DNA from: Embiotoca jacksoni
Taxonomy: Eukaryota; Chordata; Actinopteri; Embiotocidae
Assembly: GCA_022577435.1 (NCBI GenBank)
Contig: JAKOON010000002.1
Span: 8,024,001 to 8,088,000 of the forward strand
Length of the DNA stretch: 64,000 nt
Direction of reading: 5' to 3'
In this document: positions 48,742-59,400 of the stretch, one piece after another
Layout: the number at the start of each line of letters is the position of its first letter
Position numbering within the stretch: the stretch's first letter is position 1
Program-made: the position numbers and the translations under genes
Notes under the pieces: model-generated
Databases searched by the model: none
What the model saw: only the letters and a program-made list of their open reading frames with translations
Told to the model about the DNA's origin: nothing

Positions 48742-51700
48742 CTGCCATCAACAACAACAGAGAAGGAGGGCCGAGGTCAGTGGTGCAGTGCATAAGCAAA
48801 CACATTGTATAGCACATCAAGCAGATGTTTGGAGGCAGCATATACGGCCCATCTTTGACGCACAAGCACACACACACACACGCACACATATATACATTAT
48901 TTCCCATATAATCAAAACCTACACACAGACACACCAGCAAACAGACAATGTTCAGTACATATAGACTGTTAAATGCTTGGCTACATTAACACACACAGGC
49001 TTCCACTCACTAGGAAAGTTGTTATGGTTTCAATACATCACTTACAGGCGGTAGGCTGGGGTGGATGCAGCGGCTGCACAGCAGGAAAAGGGAGCACAAG
49101 GGAGGCGGGGGGGTGGGGGGGGGCTTGCTACAATCACTTCACTAATTGCTAATTGCTAAGGCTTCAGGACCAAAGGCAATTTCAAATCTCTTTAGAGCCA
49201 GCGATGGAAATTGCCAGAGTGCAGTGAGAAAGAAGCCGTGTGGGAGGCGTGTGCGTGTGCGCGTGCGTTTGTGTGTGTCGGGGAGGGGAGGGGGGGGGGG
49301 GGGGGTGTTGGAGGTTGAAGGCTGAGATTGAGAAAAGGGAGAAAGGAGAGGGAGGAAGAGGTGGGGCATATGCAATCCCAGACAAACAGCCTGTCATTCC
49401 CGGTATTCCCGGGGGCCCACACGCGGGCCGAGGAGATTAGATGCCAATTTGAGGCCGGGCAAGTGGCCAACTTGCAGGTGTCTCGGTACAAGACGCGGGG
49501 TCACCTCGAAGCACTGAGGAGATTTTTCCTCCCTGTCCTCTTTTTCTAATTCCCTGAACTATCCCATGTTTTGTAGCGCCTCCCTCTCCTTTGGTTTTGT
49601 ATTCATAACACAGAGCGTCTGCGTTCACAAGCGCTCAGGTGGCTCATGTATGATAGCGCCATTTGAGGCGTATTGTAGTTGACACCTGTGTCAAATACAA
49701 GCTCCACATTTTGAGCAGGATTTCTATGCAGAGACGCGGTTCGAGCTAAGATTACAAATTGGGTCTCCTTCACTGGGATTTTTAATAACCAATCTTATCT
49801 ATCCTATTTCGTGGGACCGTTTACGATGCAAGCCACATAAGGTCCGCATTTCAGCTGTTATCAAACCTTCTTTCTCTGACAACTCCAAAGCGCTGAAGAT
49901 AAGTGGCTGTTATCTAAGAGCAGCGGAATGCCACAGCCGCTGCAGCCCGCCCACAGTGACTTTGAATGCATTGATAAAATGGGGCTGAGTGCTTTTGAGC
50001 CCCAGCTCACTCCAGACCTTGGTCGAGATCCAGCTCAGTCTCAGCTGTCCCCGAGAAAATACTTTCCTTCAGCCTCGTAAACAGGTGAGAGATGGAGGCA
50101 CATCACCGGGCTGAAAGTAATTACATTTGTTTTGCCATTGACCCATGCTGACTTGGTTCTGGGGCAGCACCGAAATTTCAGGTGGATGTTGGAATTTTTT
50201 CCACTTTGCACCTGAAGTTATATTTATTTGAGTTTTAAGGCGTCTGGAGGAAAACTTCCCCACATCTGCTGCTGTCTCCCTAATTGCACATAAAAAAATA
50301 TGAGAAGACGAGGGCTAAGATAGTTAAAAAAAAAAAAGAAAAAAAAAAAAAAGAAACAAGGGTAAAAAACCAACAACATAATCTAGCCGAGGAAATTTTT
50401 TTTATCATACTGTTGGCTAACAGCCTGCTACTGCTATGACACCTGCTGTTCTAGCAGGGGCAAAAGTAGAAGAGGACTGTCTCCAAAGAGAAATCATCTG
50501 AAGCATAATTACCACTTGTCAGCTCCCCAGAAACGTAGCATACTAGTGGGTGGTCTATTGCCTTGAGAGATTCAAAGGGCACAAGAGAGTCCTGAATCCA
50601 ACTTTAAAAAGCCAGGAAAACAACATCATAGTAAGGCTAACGGCACTCTGGGGGGACAGTACTCAGAGCAGCCTCGTGAAACCGGCCATGAGAGGCATTT
50701 TAAACAGATAGCAGCAGCCCAACATCTGTGCTGACTCACAAACACAAAACAAAGCAGAGTGAACTTGGTGTCAGAGCTAAATTGAGTGTCTCAATATTAA
50801 TGTTTTCTTTGTCGCCTCGCCTCGTCTTGTTCTTTCTTCCCACGTGAATCCAAAACTTCGACACTCTTTGTTTTTCCGAGTTTTATCAGTGTTATATGCT
50901 GCACACATAGTGTTGGAAGGTCATTACATCATATTACTGAATCATTGATGTTTATCAACAACCCACAAATAGTCATTTTGAGCTGCGGGACGGTACAAAC
51001 TTTCTTAATACATCTATGAGCCGCACACTCTATGAATATGGTCATAGACACTGTAGACAATTCCTTCCTTCCTGTTAAACAGAATTACAGTCTTGGCAAG
51101 AACCCCAGGACTGCAACTGGCAGCGACCACACAATCATGAGTAATCATGTTCTGAATAATATGATGATGAGCAGAATCAAAGCAGACAGAAGAGGCTATT
51201 TTAGGTGATTTCTGCACAAACAAACTCGCCATTGTCACACAGTTGCTGCAGCGCTGTCAAGCAAAATAGGATTCAGTTGATTTCCCTAAACTGTCACCAG
51301 GGCAGCGAAACAATGCAAACAATGGAATTTCAACAGCTATTATAAAGTACAACAGCTGTCTGCTTCAGGCTCAAAGGCCCAGTTTTTCACCCATTTGCCA
51401 TGCTTAGTTTATGCCTGCTTCATTGAATGTAATATATTTTCCATCAGCAATTACTGTACCCTGAAAATCTGCAGTAGGAAGTTCCAGATTGTAAAAGTGT
51501 GGCCTTTGCTATTCACAATGTGAATAACTGCTTAAACGTAAATCTGCATCTGTCATGTTCCCAGGTAAGCGGAGGCACTGCAGCCAGCAACACTGACACT
51601 TTTCTAGTGTTTTATTTTCAGTCTTGGTGTCTATAAGAAGATATTTTTGAGGTTTTAAGAACCAAAAACATCTCAATACAGTTTTATATCTCCCGTCTTC

Positions 51701-54700
51701 AGTTTTTTTCTGGAGCTCTACCAAGAACAAACTATTTTGAGGCTGTGTCTTTAAGGTATATTGGTATTAATGAGCCTCTCTTCTGATTGGCTGACTCTTA
51801 ACTGAGTGTTGCCTGCTCAAGCTGATCACAGGTTTTCTTCAGTCTTGTACTTTTCTGGCTTCGAGGCAGATTGACGATGCTTTCTTCCACATAAAAGATT
51901 GGACAGTGGGCCGTGCTGAGGGTGGACATGGGTCACATAAGCATGTGTTTGTGACATCACAAACTTACTGAGGTCCAAACGGCACAGTTGCTAAACACGG
52001 ACTGTGCCCATTTATCTGACCGGTAAGCATTTTCACTGTATTTATACAGTATCTAGACCTGCTTCATAAATAGAGATATGAATTTACACTATATATGATC
52101 TTTAATGTTATAGTAAAATATATTTCTGCATTAGAGGAGCCTAAACTGTAAGTAGGACAGGTTCAGCAGGCAGCTGATCTAAGAGCTTCAAGTCAAATCA
52201 AAATTCACTTTTGTGACAAAATTTATGTATGTATCCTTCAATTTGTTTTTCTGGTCACAGACATACAACCGAGTTTGCCGAAGCCCATCAGTCAACAAAT
52301 GTTGAAATAACAAATAAAAAGCAACGAAATGCGGGAATCAGTAACAGTTTGATCACATTAGGGAGCTAAATTAAGGAGTTCCACTTTCAAAATGAAAGAA
52401 ATGCTATAAAAGGGCAGATGTGTTACGCTACGTGGGGCTTATTTAAAAGGGGTAAAAGGTTTTTGATAGGATCTACATGACTATGACATGCTCTAGTCAG
52501 TAGTGTCCCACAGGTGAGGTCTCAGAAATGTAAAAATGTGCAAACAATAAGTGCAGTATAAAAAAATTGTAATTTTGGATAGTAGTGGAAAAACGATGTA
52601 CGCTCAATAAAACACTCATAACAGAAGGTGGGCAGTGCACAAATATGCACATACAAACACACTAACATGCAAAATGGCCTACTGATGCCTGCAGGAACAA
52701 GGTGACAAACTCTGCTACGCATACAACATCAGCATCTGACAACAAAGTAAAAGCACATAATACCAACTAAAAGGGAACAAAGCTTAAGCTGAGAGTTACT
52801 CACAACTCTTAACTACACTGTGTGATTACCTAGCCCATTAAATGACGAGAACATAGGCTTCTAGGTGGATCCTGGTAAAGCTCATGAATGTGCGGTTTGC
52901 TTTTTGAGATGGGAGGGAAAAACATTAGTGATACATGACAGAAAATGTTAAACATAAAGATTATTGTATTAGTTTTGCTACAGCATAATACATTTCAAGG
53001 ATAAAAAAAAAAAAATGTCAGTTCCTTTTCACGCGCTGGCAGCTCACCTGTATTCATAGGTGTCATCATTCATTCCTTGTGACTCGATGTTAGGGTGGAG
53101 ATCCTCCTTCTCTTTCACTGCAGATAAGGCAGGACACATAGTTCAGCACCACTGTTTCAGGGCATAAATTTCATACATAGAAGCATTTACATATTACTTC
53201 TGTATGCACCTGTAAATGCTTCAAATTCAGATAATGGTAATAGTTTCTGTCTTTAATGTTTTACAAAGGGAAATAACTCAAACACTGGCATCTGCCTTTT
53301 GTTAGTTTTAATCAATTTCAGCAATTCTGTAATTCCAGGAAACCAGAGCAAAGCCAAAACTGAAAATTCAAGATAAGGAAGAGTAAAGCAATAAAAGGTC
53401 TTAACTTTTACTTCTCCTGAGTGTAAATGAGACTTGAAATTCAAAAGGTATAGTCAAAAACTAAATAGGACTGTGTAAACATTACATAACATTTTTACAT
53501 GGAAAGCCTTTCCTCCGTGTGCCTGCGCAAAGAGCTGGATGTTAGCTCTCCGTGTAAATATGCTTTAAAAAAAAAAACAACAGTTGCTTTTGAGAGAGAC
53601 AAAAGAGGGGTTTCATGAAAAGAGCTGGATGGGCAAACAGGGGAATCCAAAAGAGCTGATGAAATATTCAGGGCTTCATGTCAAAAGCTACTGCAGGCGA
53701 AGAAGTGGAGTATGGTGGGGAGAAGACGGGAGAGCAGGGTGAGAGGAAAGAACCAGACTGAAGAGACACTTTGCAGGCACGGACAATGTGAGACTGAATT
53801 TGGCTCTGATAAAGAGCAGCACAAAGGTGCAAAGGAAGAGCCAGCAATGTCTGCAGAGGCGAGAGGTGATGAGGAGCGGAACAAAGCCAGCTGATTCCCA
53901 CTCGTCTGGCTTACAAGATATGTAATCAGAGGCACCAAGCAGAGCTAACAGACAAATGATGCCATATGCAATAAAAGTACAGTAGCTGCAAGCGTCTCAT
54001 GGATGAACTTGGGCTTGGGAGGGGTCGGCATGCATAGGTGCTCCCCATGCATTGCACATTCATTAAGCGAGCTGGGGTTAGGCTTCAAATAAAAATCATC
54101 AGCCATGTTATGAGTTGAATTTTGGTTCACTTCCCCAAGCAAAATGACAGGGTGACCCGGACTAACTGACCTTTTTCCATGGAGAACATGTCTTGTTGCT
54201 GGGGCGGCGGCGCCGTACCTGCATACTTGCCACCTTTGTTTTTCCGCACAAAGCAGGCCATAAGCGCGACAAGGGTGAGCAGTGCCACGGCACACATGGT
54301 TCCAATGAACCAGCCCTGAGTTGGAAAGTTGCTCCCCCGACTTTCCGCACCTGAGAACAAAAACAGAAAAGACTCGTGTTTACACACACCGTCTATTTGA
54401 GCATGACAATCCCCTCAAGCATTCTAAATACAACTTTATCTCTGGATGAAAACAGGGAAAAAAAAAATCCACGATGGATTACGGTTGGAGAGGATGTTCG
54501 CATATTGCATTTGACTCACACTCCCTTCAGCTACAACACTGCATCTCGTCTGAAAGAATATTAGATGGAGGGTAAAGCAAAACAAACGCACAGAGAATCA
54601 AGAAAAACTGAAAAATTTATTGATACATTCACCACAGTCATTCATTCAGTTTGTCAATGATACGCGGCTATTGTTAGGGCATGTGGGAACTCAAATTACT

Positions 54701-56400
54701 CTACTTTACTGACTCCTTTCTCTCCTCTCACCTGTGACTCGCGTCTGGATAACCTCTTCGAAAATACTAGCATTATCGAGCAGCCGCCTGGCCATGAGGC
54801 GCACAGTGTACACCGTCCCGGGTTTGAGCCCATCAATTACGTAGAAACTTTGAGAAGAGTTTACAGCCTCTGAAATCCACCAGCTACCATCACCTACACA
54901 GCCAAGCACAAGAAGTGCACAAGCAGCAAGTCTGTATTACAACTTATGCTATCAAAGAAGATGAGGATGTGCTGTTGCCAAGTAATAAATGGTTCTTCAG
55001 TTAAACATATTTGTTGTACTATATGTGACTTTAAATACATCTTAATGCATTTCAAGGTAATCATGGAAATGATAGAAGCAGGCATGTGGGCTTATGATGT
55101 ATTTTTAGATGTTAATATTAGACATTCCTAGGTGTACCTAAACATGATGCCACCTAAAATGTCCTATCGGTGTTTAGCGAGGCGGAGAGAGGAAAAGTAG
55201 CTTACGGTTATTTTTATAAGCCACATAAAGCTGCAAGTCCCGCTGCTCTTCTCTGGCAGTCCAGCTGATTTTGGCAAAGGTGTCACTCACATGCAAGCTT
55301 ATGTTGAACAGGGCTGGAACTGATAAAGAGAGAAGAAATAGGAGGAGGAAAATAAGGAGGAAAAGGAAAACACAGACAGGCACAGAGAAAAGGAGAAAGA
55401 AGCCAGGGAAAGAGGATTAGTAGAGGCAAATAGGATCCCCTGCAGCTTGAGAACAGTGCATCGAGCAGAAACCCTTCAAGACGACAGTTCAAAAGGCAAT
55501 CCCGGGCCCCAGACTTAATTGAGAGGAGCTGGATTTTGGCTCATAAAGGGTAGATAGAGATTGTGGGCGGGAGTGACATCTAGTCTTCACTCTATGTTAA
55601 GCAAAGCTGGCATTTCCTGACGCCCCCCCACCATGAGCGGATATCAGAATAGATTGAAACAACGCAATGTCTTGATTCCTATTGTGACTTGAAAGTTCAG
55701 GTACATCAAGATGGGATCACAGGGATACCATTGACTGTGCATGTGTGAGTGAGAGCTATATACCTAAAGGAAGATGAGTAGAATTGCCTGGGATAGAGCT
55801 GGGAACAGAGAGAGAGCAGTTGTGGCCTGGAATGAAAGAGAAGCCTCAGATGTTAGATTTCTGCTGCAATGCTGTCAGGTTTAATACTCTATATTGTGCA
55901 ACAAGCGAGCTCTATAGACTGCATAAAGACAGGATTGTTAGGGCAAGTGGGGAATCTGTATTAATGGCAGTAACTGTTCAACTGCATTGCAACTTATGCT
56001 GCCGTCGACAAACTGTAACAGTAGCAGGGATTGCTCAATAAATCTGAATTGCAAATTTAAACCGCAACTACATGACAAGGTATTTTCACACAGAAACTCT
56101 GTGCCTCGCCTGAACTGGTGTTGAGTAATCACCCGAATTATATTTGTACAACTACAAAGGACAAACTTTTTGCCAAGGCTATGGCCAGCTACTCACTACA
56201 CCAACATGCCCGCAACCTCGTCTGCCACTACCACCTCCTCTATGTTCACTAGCAGCTGCGGGCGGCAATACAGACTGCTCTGAACAGGGGCCACAGCTGG
56301 AGTCTGAGACAAATCTTCAGAAGGATAAAAAGAAAATGAAATACAGCAGAAGATTGCAGATATATGGAAAGCCAGCTTTAAGGTTTATAGAACAGGCACA

Positions 56401-56458
<58 letters not shown>

Positions 56459-59400
56459 TAGGGATGGTGGAGGACGGGTGGCGCGTTCTCGCAAGCACCA
56501 ACATGTGCACGTAGAGAAGTGCATGTTTGTAAGTGATGCTTTGGATTAGGAGCAGGGTGGAGAGGGGCACCACTAGAGTGCACTGTGCAGCAAAAAGATC
56601 GTACACTTACACTAACCAGGAACTCAGTATGTAGCAAAAGTACACATGCTGGGGATTTAATAGATAATAATAGCTGAAATCAAAAACATATTCTTTCCAG
56701 TAAGTAAAGCCAAATTTGACCACAGACTCCTTTCCTTTTTCTGTGTCAAGTTTCCATATTGAAAACTGGCAGTTCCAACTTCACTATAACTCAAATTCGT
56801 CAACATGCAGCGTGCATTATTTCTTCAATTAATATTTAGCCTAATAACTGCTAGACAGAGCAGTAATAGTCTTATTTATATTGTTTATAGTGCTCAGATG
56901 TGGTTTGAACCTAAACACAGCTTAAGTTTTTCATCATGGTGCTCCTTGCCCTTGCAGGGAGATTCAATGCGGGATGAAAAATATGTAATTAATGTGATAA
57001 TAAGCCATATCATTGTAGCTAGTAGCTTACGTGGTCACTATGTATTATTTTGTATTATTTAACAGCGATGAGGATTGGTACTTTAACATATGAAGACAAG
57101 TGAAACTGATCAGGATCTGATTAAACTAAATTTAATATGTGAATGTTAGATCACTGTATTATTGTTTTTTGTGTTAAGTTATAGAAAAGTTGTCACATAG
57201 ATTGATTTGTTTTGTTTTAAATATGTTGGTAGAGGTCTGAAAAACAGTGATGTGTCATTATTTATTTTCATATCATTGAACTTCCACGTGATGTGGCCTG
57301 TAATATTTCTCACATTGTCTGGTGTGAATATTGTGTGCCTTAATCTGAATAAACATAAAAAACAACAACATTAATGCTGTCTACAGTACAGCTTGTTCGG
57401 TTCTGACTTGAATCCTGGGCTGATGACAGTGAAGATGAAGTCAGACTGTAATTATTATCTTTCTGACTAAACTGGCTTAAAACATTAAGTTCGAGCAGAT
57501 AGCAAACAACTTGGGTGTTCAAACGCTGTGCCAGGGAGCAAATAATTTAATCTCCGGAGGAGTGGTTCTTTTTGTGTGACTTTAGAGGTATATGCTCCTC
57601 TGTGCTTTTTGTCTAGGTTGCAGTCTGCTTTTTCTTTGCTGCTTTGTTATCTCATGAGACTTGATGGAGAAAAATATATATTTTTCCTGTCTGCCACCCT
57701 CTTCTGCTATGGCTGTTCGCTGTTCTCTCTCTTGGTTTTGGTTTTTCAACCCATCTTTCTGTGTGTGTGTTTTTTTCGGTTTCGCACTGCAGCCACTCAC
57801 AAGCCTCTCAAACAAAGACATGTGGACACACACACATACATACACACACACGCACACATATCTGCTTGATATCTGTGTGGTTGTATTAATTCAGCATGTC
57901 AGTCTGTAATTCGTCCAGACCATTTTTAAGCTCGACAACTGTTCATCCGAGCTAAACGATGAAGAGCATTAAAAGCTCATTCGGACACAAAGGTGAAATC
58001 TAAAAAGAACACTTAACAGCCGAAGCTCACTAACACACATGCGTTCTTTCTTTTTCTCTGTCACTCCCTATTAAATTCACGTTGCCCCTGCTCTGTGCTA
58101 TTGGCATCCATGAATCTACTCCACTGCATTGTGACTAACATACCCCGAGGGCATCTCCCCGTCCAGCCTCTACTCAGCCATATTTACAAACAATGCTTCA
58201 AATAGCTCTCAGGCTGGACATCCACCTCCAAGATGCAGAACCTCTCAAAAGAAACATAAAAGCTCGGGAAGAAAGACTAACTTTTAATTAAACATTCAGA
58301 GAGAGCAAGCATCTATTTTCTCATCCATTCCTCTTTTTTGGCCTGCAAAGTAATAGCGAGAGGGGTTTGATGATACAAATTTAAGCCACTATGCAGATGG
58401 TAATTAAATTCAATTACCAAAATTAATCTTTTTTTTTTTGCTTTTTTTTTTTTTTTAATCGGAATAAAAAAAAAAAAAAATTCAGTTTGGTTGAGTGTTT
58501 AGGTTGAAAAACAAGAGATAGATAGCCCCATTTTGGATGAGGATTGTTAAATTGTGCTTCTGACCTCCAGATCAAGACGATGAAGTATCCAAAAGTCTTG
58601 GATCTGTGGTTCCCCAGATCTAGTCAGAAGTTATACCTGTGTCTCTGAATCCAAACTAGTTTTTGGATTTGAACATCAGCGGAGTGCCCAGAATAGCATT
58701 CTTTCATCTAATTAAGTTTATGTGAAGGCCAATATGTCAGACAATGTGAGAAATATTGCTCGGGTACAGGTAGCTGGCAAGACGCCAGAAAGCTAATCTA
58801 TGCTTTCATCTGCAGACTATTTCATCACACTATTGTATTTCTCTTTGGCTTCATTTGAAAGAGCATTTAAATAATTAAATAATTGACAATTCTGCTGCTA
58901 CACTTCAAAACAAAATTAAAAAGAGGAAGCACAGCACTCCAGTTTTAGATGAGCTCAATCCGCTCCCTGCGTCCTTTAGAAAATTTCAAAAAGTATTTTT
59001 CTTTATAATAAAACTCTAAATAGCTCAGGATTTGGACTAAACTGCAGGCTCCCTGTGTTTTATGTGTCTTCAGGTTCACTTACATTCCTCCCGGCAGGTT
59101 TGCTAAATATTCACAACCACTGTCACAAAAACTGGAGATGCACCTTTTTATATGCAAACTGTCGCACAAGGATATCAGGGAGACATTTCCATTGAGCATA
59201 ATAAAGCAGCAGCTGGAAACATAATATACCTGTTCCAGTTAGTTCTTTCATGTATTATGTATAATTTACAGTCGGAGACGGAAGATACTTCTATTTGCAT
59301 TCGCTTCGGATCTAATATAGGGATGGGAATAACGGCTCTTTGAAGGGTTCTTCTGGCTCTGTTCCTTTCTGGGAGCCGTTCACGAGAATGGCTCATCCAC

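Larger units (their letters stand above)
48742..53047 (-). other. chl1 last intron (4.3 kb), partly GC-rich
   Basis: This intron separates the two tail exons. It holds a CA repeat (48865-48897), two long G-runs (49107-49124 and 49281-49305), an A-rich run (50326-50356), and complex sequence at 49400-50260 that might be regulatory. Positions 50360-53040 are ordinary AT-rich intronic DNA with nothing recognised. Confidence 0.55.

Noticed and set aside
59320..59400. Possible repeat beginning AGGGATGGGAATAACGG
   Set aside because: Only a short similarity to the MITE ends at 32486; no matching far end was found.
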